A stretch of 48,284 nt of DNA from Solobacterium sp. GTDB taxonomy: Bacteria; Bacillota_I; Bacilli_A; Erysipelotrichales; Erysipelotrichaceae. The DNA lies in contig JAFWCM010000103.1 of assembly GCA_017536885.1 (NCBI GenBank), forward strand, positions 1 through 48,284, written 5' to 3'. Position 1 is the stretch's first letter; each line of letters begins with the position of its first letter. Below the pieces are notes generated by a model. It did not search any database. It saw nothing but the letters and a program-made list of their open reading frames with translations, and was not told the origin of the DNA. A program made the translations under genes and the position numbers. Positions 8,873-16,793 of this stretch are shown here, in pieces.

Positions 8873-8956
8873 CGACTCTTCTCCTTATCTGTCTTTATTA
8901 TAATCGGTGCATTGCCCTTTCTGTTCTTTCATTTGTCAGCGGGAAGGGCAGATCGT

Positions 8957-10453
8957 TCAGCTTTGCTTCTGGATTTCTTCCACCGGACCGCGATAGCATA
9001 CGGCAAGCATCGTCGTATCATCGAACTGCGGTGCGTCTTTGACAAATTCCGCAATCGCCTGGCTGACATTGTCTATGAGTTCCTTTGCGGAACCGTCCGG
9101 ATTTCGATTCAGAGCTTCCACCAGCCGCTCTGTTCCGAACTGCTCTTCCTCGACATTATTCGCTTCGAGAACTCCGTCGGTATAGACATAGACCGCATCT
9201 CCCGGGTTCAGCGGGATGTCATAGGTGCGGTAACGGCTTCCGTACAGCCCGCCCAGCACCATTCCGTGCCTGTCCTTCATCCGCGTAAATCCGGAGCCCT
9301 TATGCATGACGCAGGGCCACTCATGACCGGCATTGGCGGCTTTGATCAGTCCGGTGCGGACATCCAGAATCCCGAGCCATACCGTCACAAACATCTCGGC
9401 CGGGTTGTTGGAGACAATCTGGTTGTTGGAGACCTCGAGGATCTTCCCAGGCTCTTCATACCCGAGCTTTGAAACATTGTTGATGATGATTTTGGAAGCC
9501 ATCATGAACATTGCGGCGGGAATGCCCTTGTCAGAGACATCCGCTACCAGCATCGCCAGATGATCCTCATCGATCATGAAGAAATCATAGAAGTCACCGC
9601 CCACTTCCTTGGCCGGAGACATGCTTGCATAGATATCGAATTCCTCCCGTTCGGGAAATGCCGGAAACAGGTTCGGCAGGACATTCGCCTGAATATCCCG
9701 GGCGAGGTCGAGCTCCGTCGAAAGGCGTTCCGTCTTTGCGGTCTCTGCCTTCTGATCCAGTATGGCCTGTCTTCCCCGGCGGGCGATTTCCGTACAGATA
9801 ATGGCAATCATGACAAAGAGAATCGTCCGGGGCAGAAAATCATGGCGCAGGGTATGGAGCCAGAGCTGGTTATAGTCAATCGCATCGAGCGGAACCGCAT
9901 CTCTTAACAGCATATCTCCCGGAAAGGTAAGCACCGTTCCGCCCGGCAGAGAAACCATGTTGAGGTTCAGCCGGCCAAGACCTCTCGCAACGCCGAAATA
10001 CTCCGCAAAGCCTGAAAGAAACAGGGTCAGAGCAGCGGTCATTGAAGTCAGATACCGGGAATAATAGCGGATGGAAAGCACCACAGGGAAAGCCAGGCAA
10101 AGAACGACATTATGGCCGAGCGTCATTTCAATCCTGGCTAACACGATGGTGTAACAGGCTATCAGAAGGATCTTGAGCCACTTTTTCTTTCCCTTGAAGT
10201 GATAGCAAAGCAGAGCGGGAATCACCAGTTCCAGAAATGCCATCCCCAGAGTCATAATCATGGTATTTTTGCGGATCGTAAACACCCCAAACACTGACAG
10301 CACCAGAAACAGGAGATCCAGCACTGCGGTGTACATCATTATTTTTGCGACATAGAGGTTGGAACTGACTTCGTTGTTCCAAAGCGTCTCCGTTGTATCG
10401 AGAAATTCTTCCCGGAGCCGCTGCGCCCAGGTAACTCTCTTCTTTTTTGTCAT
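8957..10453 (-). CDS. Membrane SpoIIE-family (PP2C) serine phosphatase
   Basis: A 498-residue protein. The N-terminal half has about six hydrophobic segments (residues 35-220), followed by a short helical linker (about 225-258) and a PP2C/SpoIIE catalytic domain. Metal-binding motifs are EVGGDFYD (283-290), DVSDKG (305-310), YTDGVLEA and QFDDTTM near the end. Such enzymes dephosphorylate STAS antagonists; a membrane sensor half suggests control by an external or membrane signal. It lies 24 bases after an acyltransferase gene and 84 before the STAS gene. The N-terminal membrane region matches no named sensor domain that I recognise. Confidence 0.92.
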   Translation of the reverse strand: MTKKKRVTWAQRLREEFLDTTETLWNNEVSSNLYVAKIMMYTAVLDLLFLVLSVFGVFTIRKNTMIMTLGMAFLELVIPALLCYHFKGKKKWLKILLIACYTIVLARIEMTLGHNVVLCLAFPVVLSIRYYSRYLTSMTAALTLFLSGFAEYFGVARGLGRLNLNMVSLPGGTVLTFPGDMLLRDAVPLDAIDYNQLWLHTLRHDFLPRTILFVMIAIICTEIARRGRQAILDQKAETAKTERLSTELDLARDIQANVLPNLFPAFPEREEFDIYASMSPAKEVGGDFYDFFMIDEDHLAMLVADVSDKGIPAAMFMMASKIIINNVSKLGYEEPGKILEVSNNQIVSNNPAEMFVTVWLGILDVRTGLIKAANAGHEWPCVMHKGSGFTRMKDRHGMVLGGLYGSRYRTYDIPLNPGDAVYVYTDGVLEANNVEEEQFGTERLVEALNRNPDGSAKELIDNVSQAIAEFVKDAPQFDDTTMLAVCYRGPVEEIQKQS

Positions 10454-10477
10454 ATCCTTCCTTTCCGGCTGTTCTTT

Positions 10478-11782
10478 TTACTTCTGCTCTTTCGGCAGTT
10501 CTACCTGCGGATTCAGGTAGGTATCCCTGGGAAGCGTTTCATAGGGGATTTTGTTGTCATCGAGAACCTGCAGGAAATTCCGGAAGTAGCAGTCCGAGTC
10601 GAAGGTCTGGTTGAAATTGATATGGAAATACCCGGCGGTTTCCGACAACACGACAAACATTGCTCCATGGGAGGGATCCGGGTTGAGATAGCGAACTTCC
10701 GTGATCTGATCGGAATAGTCATTGGTGCGAAGACTGCCCACATAGTCAATGAAGAAGGTATCCTGGGGCCGGTTCTCCGGCATTGCCATGAGTTTGTTCT
10801 TCAGGAAGAAAAACGGAAGCTTCTTTCCGAGATGAACAACCATATTGATCGAAGAGGAAAGAAGCAGTGCCATTTCCTCATTCATCTGTTTCTTCATGTC
10901 ACCGCGCAGTTTTGCGGAAAGCTCTCCGATCGTTAATTCCGCGCATTCTCTGGGGAATACCGGGAGGTAAATCGCCGCCGCGGTGTTCTTGAAGGTGTTG
11001 TCCGCATGAAGATATTTGCGGAGGGAGAAGGGAAGCACCGCCATGATGACTCCCTCTTTCACATGGTTCTGCTTTTCGACGGCAGCGGCGGTCATTGCGG
11101 AAATCGCCGCCGCGGGAGAGGCACCCTGTTCCTTGCACCAGGAGAGGAAATCCGAGGTTTTGATCTTCAGCGGGATCCGGTAGATCAGCGGTCCTTTCCC
11201 GGTTGTAAGCTCGGGAAGCCGGAAGCGTTTCTCGCTGTTGGCCAGCTTCCTCAGTTCTTTGGTATCAACATTGGTCTTTACCTCAAATGCGTCAGCGGTT
11301 TCCGTGGGGTCATACGGGGTTTCCAGAGTATAAATGCCTTCTGAATTGTAGGTTTTCCCATCCTTGAAACAGCAGTAGTAATACAGCGTTGTTTCGATGA
11401 AGCGGTTCAGCCCGAGGCCGTCGCAGAGCCCGTGAAACATCGCAAAGCTGATCTTGTTGCCGGTGTATGTCACATCCAGCATGTGATAGTTAGTGGTTTC
11501 GCCGCCGATCGTGCGGGGATTCTCTGACTCTGCCGCAAGAAGGGGAAGATCATTGTCCGCATAGTAATAAAGTCCCTTCTTCCTGACAAAGGTGGATTTG
11601 TAATACGGCATTCTCTGTACCGCGTTGTCCATGGCTTTCTGAAGCAGATCTCCTCTTACAGGTTCACTCATAAAGACTTCTACGATAAAGGTGCGTGGTT
11701 TTTCTGATCCATAGAACTGAAATGCACCTCCGGCATTCCATTCTTTTGCTGTGAACCTGGGGGTGTTTCTGTTTCCTGTCAT
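10478..11782 (-). CDS. Condensation-like acyltransferase (paralogue A)
   Basis: A 434-residue protein of the CoA-dependent acyltransferase/condensation superfamily. The active-site motif reads FHGLCDG (His117, Asp121). The general-base His and the Asp-Gly are kept, while the first His of HHxxxDG is Phe. A GGETTNYHMLDVT stretch just upstream is shared with the next paralogue, and the C-terminal half has the second lobe (DYVGSLRTNDYSDQIT). Family members transfer acyl groups from CoA or a carrier to an alcohol or amine; no carrier protein is encoded nearby. It sits 19 bases after paralogue B and 24 before the phosphatase, so it is clearly in the operon. The substrate is unknown. Confidence 0.85.
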   Translation of the reverse strand: MTGNRNTPRFTAKEWNAGGAFQFYGSEKPRTFIVEVFMSEPVRGDLLQKAMDNAVQRMPYYKSTFVRKKGLYYYADNDLPLLAAESENPRTIGGETTNYHMLDVTYTGNKISFAMFHGLCDGLGLNRFIETTLYYYCCFKDGKTYNSEGIYTLETPYDPTETADAFEVKTNVDTKELRKLANSEKRFRLPELTTGKGPLIYRIPLKIKTSDFLSWCKEQGASPAAAISAMTAAAVEKQNHVKEGVIMAVLPFSLRKYLHADNTFKNTAAAIYLPVFPRECAELTIGELSAKLRGDMKKQMNEEMALLLSSSINMVVHLGKKLPFFFLKNKLMAMPENRPQDTFFIDYVGSLRTNDYSDQITEVRYLNPDPSHGAMFVVLSETAGYFHINFNQTFDSDCYFRNFLQVLDDNKIPYETLPRDTYLNPQVELPKEQK

Positions 11783-11801
11783 GTTTTTCTCCTTTTATAT
11801 T

Positions 11802-13109
11802 TTAAAGATCCATCGAATCCCGCCACTCTGTCATCGGCAGTGAGAACTGCCGAATGGGACCGCGTTCACTCTTCAGGCCGTGCTCTTCCATCACGGCAGG
11901 GATCGCATCTGCATAGACGCTCACATCGTCACAGGCAAGGCAGTGAATCTGGAACATGCCGTTGTTTTCGATGAGATTCAGCTGCAGGGTTTTCCCAAGC
12001 GGCGGCTTGCAGAGAAAGTGAATGCCGGTGATCTGATCGGAATAGCCGGTTTTATGGAAGGAACCGATATAGTCGGTATAGAACGTATCGTGATTCATGG
12101 TCATCATACCGCTGCCGGCTCTGGCAATCTGCCAGTAATCTCCGGGGCCCTGAAAGCGCTCAATTGATTTCGGCGTGACCACGTAGTTGTACGCCGTCCG
12201 CAGGATATTCGGATTCAGATGCAGTTTCAGCACATTCCGCAAGGCGGCGGCTTTCTGTTCAAAGGGCATCGCATCCATCGGGGTTCCGGTAAGGGGAAGC
12301 ACCACCCGGCTGGAACAGTTCTTGAAGGTTTCCTCACAATCCAGCATTCTGCGGCCGGAGAGGGGGATAATCGCCTCAATCGGAGCATCGGCTTCCGGAT
12401 GAACCCGCAGGATTGCTTCTGAGACGAACAGTGAAATCAGAACGGCGGGAGAAGTGTGCAGGCTCTTGGCAAACGGAATCAGATCCTGTGAGCGGATGTT
12501 GATACCGTAGTCAAAGATGATATCCGCGTTTTTGCCGGTGCACTCGGGAAGATGGTACGGCAGTGTTTCGCTGCGTTTCGGCATCTTAAACTCCGGGTCG
12601 ATCTCATAGGGGATCCCGATGGGGTCCTTCTCCTCCTCCGGTTTCATCTCTTCCTGATCGGTGCGGATGCCGTTTGGTTCATAGTCAATGCCGTCTTTCA
12701 GGCAGTAATAGTGATACAGAACGGATTCGATAAAGAAGTTGAGTCCCTGGCCGTCGCAGAAGCCATGGAACATCGCAAACCAGGTCGTATGGTCAGACCA
12801 TGTGACATCAAGCATATGGTAATTGGTGGTTTCGCCGCCGATCCGGCGCAGACCGGGATAATGTGCAGCTTCCATCGGCAGCGGGTTTTCCGCATACCAG
12901 AATTGTTTTCCCTCCGCCTCAAAGGTATCGCTCATGTAGGGCATGCGCTTCAGGGTTCTGTTGACTGCCTGCTGAAGCAGTTCGCCGTTTACGGGATCGC
13001 GGTGGGTCACCTCGACCGCATAGGAACAAATCTGCCCGGGGAGAAAGAGATAAGGGGAAGCAGAGTATGCCAGTTCTTTCTTTCTGAACTGAGGCCGTTT
13101 TTCTTTCAT
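11802..13109 (-). CDS. Condensation-like acyltransferase (paralogue B)
   Basis: A 435-residue paralogue of the next gene. The motif is FHGFCDG (His115, Asp119), again with Phe in place of the first His. GGETTNYHMLDVT and the second-lobe DYIGSFHKTGYSDQIT are shared. Its ATG overlaps the stop of the adenylating enzyme by four bases (ATGA), so translation is probably coupled and the two proteins are made in similar amounts. This supports a two-step route in which the ligase activates an acid and the acyltransferase passes it on. The presence of two diverged copies suggests a heterodimer or two acceptors; both ideas are inference. Confidence 0.85.
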   Translation of the reverse strand: MKEKRPQFRKKELAYSASPYLFLPGQICSYAVEVTHRDPVNGELLQQAVNRTLKRMPYMSDTFEAEGKQFWYAENPLPMEAAHYPGLRRIGGETTNYHMLDVTWSDHTTWFAMFHGFCDGQGLNFFIESVLYHYYCLKDGIDYEPNGIRTDQEEMKPEEEKDPIGIPYEIDPEFKMPKRSETLPYHLPECTGKNADIIFDYGINIRSQDLIPFAKSLHTSPAVLISLFVSEAILRVHPEADAPIEAIIPLSGRRMLDCEETFKNCSSRVVLPLTGTPMDAMPFEQKAAALRNVLKLHLNPNILRTAYNYVVTPKSIERFQGPGDYWQIARAGSGMMTMNHDTFYTDYIGSFHKTGYSDQITGIHFLCKPPLGKTLQLNLIENNGMFQIHCLACDDVSVYADAIPAVMEEHGLKSERGPIRQFSLPMTEWRDSMDL

Positions 13110-15106
13110 GCGAGATCCTCCCTGTTGGTAAAAAGAAATTCTTCAATACTGAAATCATTGTCGTACAGGAAATCCATACAGTAGACCGGCTTGCCTTCCG
13201 GATAGTCGGTATGGAAATCGCTGACCGCCTTTAAGATGATCCTTGCGCTCATCGAGGTATCGCGGCGTTTGTCGATGAAATACTCTGTGCCGTGATCGCT
13301 GAAGGAAATCCGCAGCCATTCCGGCATCAGGGTGATCTTCATCCGAATCTCGCCGGAGGCGGAATAGGCATCCATGATCCGCTCGGTTAACATCTCCTCC
13401 ACCGCCAGCTGCATCTGCATTGCCCGCTTGGGGCTGAAGCCCACCGTATCGGCAAGATTGTTTACCATGGTGGTGACGGGGACAATCGCATAGCTGCTGT
13501 TCTTGACCTTCACATCGAACACGGTGACACCGCCCGAAAGCTCTTCACTGACGGCAATCCGCTTCAGCCTGCTAAGCATGTCTACTCTCAGCGTGCGCTG
13601 ATCGAGCTTTCCGTTCACATTCAGGGGAAAGCTGTCATAGAGAAAAATGTGGGAGGGAATCTTGAACCTTGCGACAAGACTCCGAAGACTCTCCTTCATG
13701 GCCGATGGATCAAAGGGGGCGTTTTTGTTGTGCAGGGTGACGCAGGCTTCTACACTCTCTCCGTAAATCGGATGCGGAGCTCCCATGACTTTCACCTGGT
13801 TCACATTCTCCAGCTGGGAGAGGGCATTTTCGATCTCGGAAGGAGAGATGTTCTCGCCGCCGCGGATGATCACATCCTTGATCCGTCCGGAAAGATGGAG
13901 GTAATTGTCTTCATCAAAGTAGCCGAGATCGCCGGTATGAAGCCAGCCTTGCTCATCAATCGGCTGTTTCTCCCGGGGAAGGGCATAGTAGCCGTTCATG
14001 AGGTTGCCGCCTTTTGCGATGACCTCACCGATCTCATTGACCGGAAGGAAGCCGCCTTTTCCGTCAGAGATGCGGATGTCGAGACCGGAGACCGCCCGGC
14101 CTACCGTCTGGGCTCTTTTTTCGACAAGATCGGAAGGCCGCACCATGGTAAGCGGTGCAGCTTCACTCTGACCGTACATGTTGATAAATGTCGCATTGGC
14201 ATATTCCAGCTCCAGCCGCATCATCTGTACCGGGGTCGACATACCGCCGGCAATCATGCAGAGATGCAGGTAGGGAACCACACATTTCCTGAACTCCTTC
14301 GCTTCCGCAAGGGAGAGGTAGACCGCTCCGACCGCGGTCATATCCGAGATCCGGTACGCATCGATCTCGCGGATCAGAGTTTCCGGTTTGTAGTTGGCGG
14401 GCAGGCATACCGTGCATCCCCGGCAGAGCCATGTATAGCTCATCAGAAGACCGAGGATATGAAACAGCGGTACGGCTGTGCACAGACTGCGGCCGGCCTG
14501 CTCACCGAGGTTTTCAATCATCGCATCGGCGTCAAACGACAGCGCTTTCTGGGAGATCTCTACTGCCTTGGGCATGGATGTGGTGCCGGAGGTAAAGATG
14601 ATAAAAGCGGTTTCCCCGGCTTCTTCCTCGGTACGCATCTCGTTTTCCGAATGGAAGGAGCCATACTGACGGAAGAGATTGACCCGGTCGGAATGAATGC
14701 TCAGACAGTGCTCTTGTTCAATGCCGGCAAGTTCAGCCAGGTGTTCCATGGCCCTGGGATCTTTCTTTTCCACCGCAGTTTCGCCAGAAAGGAGAAATCT
14801 GGTATCTGACATCTTCAGCAGTTCGGCTGCCTCTTCCACACCGCTGCTGTAGTTCAGAAGCACGGCTACACCGCCGGCTCTTACAATCGAAAAAAAAGCG
14901 ATCAGCCAGTTGGCAGAGTTATAACCGAACAGTGCTACCCGGGTGCCTTTCTGCACACCGAGTTCCGAGAGCTTTCCGCTGAGTCCGGCAATCCCTTTAT
15001 GCATCTCTTCATAGGTGCATTGTCTGCCGTTTCCGACAACCGCCATTCTTCCCGGATATTCCCGGCTGAGACGATTTGAGAAAAGATAATTCCGACTTGT
15101 TTCCAT
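13106..15106 (-). CDS. ANL-superfamily acid:CoA/AMP ligase fused to an anti-sigma-type HATPase domain
   Basis: A 666-residue two-part protein. Residues 1-510 form an adenylating enzyme: TSGTTSMPK (172-180), YGQSE (311-315), TGDLG (391-395) and the A10 Lys in NVNGKLDQ (Lys500). Residues about 528-650 look like an RsbW/SpoIIAB HATPase. Its catalytic Glu is kept (Glu571), but the Mg-binding Asn of the N-box is Glu575. The G1 box reads DHGTEY (Asp604, Gly606). It may thus bind the STAS partner yet phosphorylate poorly. I choose the ATG at 15106; an upstream in-frame ATG at 15208 would add 34 residues that overlap an integrase relic and lack family similarity. It is the first gene of the operon. 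Confidence 0.88.
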   Translation of the reverse strand: METSRNYLFSNRLSREYPGRMAVVGNGRQCTYEEMHKGIAGLSGKLSELGVQKGTRVALFGYNSANWLIAFFSIVRAGGVAVLLNYSSGVEEAAELLKMSDTRFLLSGETAVEKKDPRAMEHLAELAGIEQEHCLSIHSDRVNLFRQYGSFHSENEMRTEEEAGETAFIIFTSGTTSMPKAVEISQKALSFDADAMIENLGEQAGRSLCTAVPLFHILGLLMSYTWLCRGCTVCLPANYKPETLIREIDAYRISDMTAVGAVYLSLAEAKEFRKCVVPYLHLCMIAGGMSTPVQMMRLELEYANATFINMYGQSEAAPLTMVRPSDLVEKRAQTVGRAVSGLDIRISDGKGGFLPVNEIGEVIAKGGNLMNGYYALPREKQPIDEQGWLHTGDLGYFDEDNYLHLSGRIKDVIIRGGENISPSEIENALSQLENVNQVKVMGAPHPIYGESVEACVTLHNKNAPFDPSAMKESLRSLVARFKIPSHIFLYDSFPLNVNGKLDQRTLRVDMLSRLKRIAVSEELSGGVTVFDVKVKNSSYAIVPVTTMVNNLADTVGFSPKRAMQMQLAVEEMLTERIMDAYSASGEIRMKITLMPEWLRISFSDHGTEYFIDKRRDTSMSARIILKAVSDFHTDYPEGKPVYCMDFLYDNDFSIEEFLFTNREDLA

Positions 15107-15183
15107 GTTCTTTTTTCCCCGTAAAGTGACTTTTTTTATAACACTTATACTACTTGAGAATTTAAAGCTTTCGACTATTTTAT

Positions 15184-15417
15184 GTGCATATTGTAACCCA
15201 TGACGCAAAAGAACGTACTTATTTTACACATGAAGAATTGAAAAAATTTCTTGATCTTCCAACACCCAAATCACCTATGGGTTATCGAGATCATGTTCTT
15301 TTGAATGTCATGTATCTCTTTGCGATGCGGAGCAAGAATCAGCAATTTACCTCCAAGCACATTTTCAAATTATCTGAAAAAGTATTTAAGGGAAACAGAA
15401 GAAAAGACAATGGATAA
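15184..15417 (+). pseudogene. Tyrosine recombinase fragment
   Basis: About 45 codons from 15184 resemble the start of the catalytic region of phage-type integrases (pattern YFTHEELKKFLDLP, then GYRDHVLLNVMY). The similarity fades where the first catalytic Arg should lie (the sequence reads FAMRSKN), and the frame soon ends. The rest of the enzyme is absent, so this is a relic of a mobile element. It abuts the promoter region of the divergent minus-strand operon. Confidence 0.6.
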
Positions 15418-15545
15418 CAAGAATCAGGATGACTCGTTGTGCATCCTATAAAAATCAAAGAAGACCGGTGGTGAATTCGGCCGGCAGACAGCGAAACGAT
15501 CCCGCTGTCTGATACAGACCAGGCTTGCAAAAGGATAAAACGATC

Positions 15546-15921
15546 ATGACTGAAAACACGAAGAAGTTTTTGGAAGCTCTCAGCAAGCAGGACAAAGCAT
15601 TTTCGGAAAAAAGTGAAGAAAGCTGACAAGGCCGGCGTCATTGCCTTGGCAAAAGAACTCGGCATCACGCTCTTAGATGAGGATTTTGCAAAGCCGGAAG
15701 ATGAGGGTGAACTCTCTCTGAAGCAAGCGGATTCGGCTTCCGGCAGAAAGAAATGTTACTGTGCCGTCGGCGGCGGTGAATCGGGTCCCAATGACGAAAC
15801 CTGCTGGTGTGTTGCGGTTGGAACCGGCGATGGGTTCCCGCGCTGGCACGGCTGGTGCGACGCGACGGAAATCGAGCGCTGCATCTGTGTCGGCGGGGGT
15901 TATGGCGAATCATACGATTAA
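15546..15921 (+). pseudogene. Nif11-type Cys-rich natural product precursor, frameshifted at an A6 tract
   Basis: Removing one A from the run at 15607-15612 joins two frames into one 124-residue peptide. Residues 1-58 match the Nif11-like leader pattern (FLEALSKQDKAF, then VIALAKELGITL, then GELSL). The rest is a Gly/Cys-rich core with seven Cys: CYC (70, 72), CWC (86, 88), WC (104) and CIC (112, 114), separated by GGG-containing stretches. Nif11-leader peptides are substrates for ribosomal peptide modification and export. The usual GG before the core is replaced by SG here. No modifying enzyme or exporter is visible nearby. As sequenced, translation from 15546 stops after 26 codons. The break could be a mutation, slippage or a base-call error. 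Confidence 0.7.
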
Positions 15922-16111
15922 TCGTTTCCTGACTGAAAAAAGAGGATCGGAAAACCGCTGCGCTGAGATTAATCTGCCTGGCGTTAAAAAGGATTTTCAT
16001 AACAGCTGTTCTCTGGGAAAATAAATCCGGCATTTGACAGCCGTCTTAGCATCGGGCAGACAATGAGATCATTGAACCGGGCATATTCCTGATCTCTTTT
16101 TTCGAGGATAA

Positions 16112-16468
16112 TCAGGAATTGCAGGTCCGCTGTGCAGACGACTTTACCGGAGATAACACCCTGAGTAAAAAAGAGAACGCGGATACTGGTCTGGCTGTTG
16201 GTGTCCTGCCTTTTTCTGCAGCGTTAAAAAACAGGTCAGACTGACCCGCAGAATTGAAGCAGGCATAGGATCCCACTGAGCTCTCAAAAGAAAACATGTC
16301 TTTGATTCCGGCTTTTGCAATATGGGCAGGGGGGATGACCTCTTCGTCAAGCGAGAACGATATCTCCGGTCTTTTTTGAGAAAAGTCGTAATTTGCACAG
16401 GAGACCTGAACTTTCTTATTTTTTGCGCTGTTATTTGATGTGAGCACGTCATTTTGCACCTGTTGCAT
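16112..16468 (-). CDS. Hypothetical protein, 118 residues, beside repeat copy 2
   Basis: An open frame beginning MQQVQNDVL and containing VSCANYDF and ISFSLDEEVIPPAH. I do not recognise it. A coding role is supported by a decayed paralogue beside copy 1 (about 6105-6340), which keeps the first 20 codons and a VSCANYDF segment but has TAG at codon 21. A good promoter lies just upstream (16491-16519), but no ribosome binding site is visible. The transcript would start only about 15 bases before the ATG. The C-terminal third is Ser/Arg-rich and may be frameshifted. The segment could instead be mainly regulatory. Confidence 0.35.
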   Translation of the reverse strand: MQQVQNDVLTSNNSAKNKKVQVSCANYDFSQKRPEISFSLDEEVIPPAHIAKAGIKDMFSFESSVGSYACFNSAGQSDLFFNAAEKGRTPTARPVSAFSFLLRVLSPVKSSAQRTCNS

Positions 16469-16606
16469 GGCATAAATAACAAGTGTTAAGATAATATTAA
16501 CGCAATTCAAACCATGCAATTATTTGCAAAAAACGTCAACAATCCTTTTATCACTGTACTCCGACGAGAGGAGTTATTCAGGTCTCGTATGCAAATGAAT
16601 ACTTTT
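16386..16606. repeat. 221-bp duplicated segment, copy 2
   Basis: Gap-free partner of 6258-6478, with about 20 mismatches. It covers the upstream region and first codons of the minus-strand hypothetical gene. Here the matching CPBP gene begins about 1.3 kb downstream, because an APH-like kinase gene lies in between; in copy 1 the gap is only 53 bases. The rest of the gap up to 16793 holds no gene that I can support. Confidence 0.85.
16491..16519 (-). promoter_or_regulatory. Promoter for the minus-strand hypothetical gene
   Basis: On the minus strand TTGCAT (16519-16514) and TATTAT (16496-16491) are separated by 17 bases, close to the sigma-A consensus. The equivalent site in copy 1 reads TTGCGT and TATCAT and would be weaker. 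Confidence 0.55.
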
Positions 16607-16793
16607 TTGAGAAAGAATACTATGAAGGCGGCAATGATGCAGAATAAGACAACTGCAGAGTCTGAATCACCTTAAGGGTTTTTGGCATTGCTTTGATTGC
16701 TTTTCCTGCAGATTCCAAAGCATTTTCTGATGCAGGGAAAAGGAAAGGTTCGCTGAAACAGATATTTTCAGGTAAATAGTTGGAGCACAAGAT

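Noticed and set aside
8333-9472. 379-codon plus-strand frame across STAS and phosphatase genes
   Set aside because: It runs opposite two firmly identified genes and through a terminator, and has no domain or ribosome site.
13649-14809. 386-codon plus-strand frame
   Set aside because: Antisense shadow of the ligase-HATPase gene.
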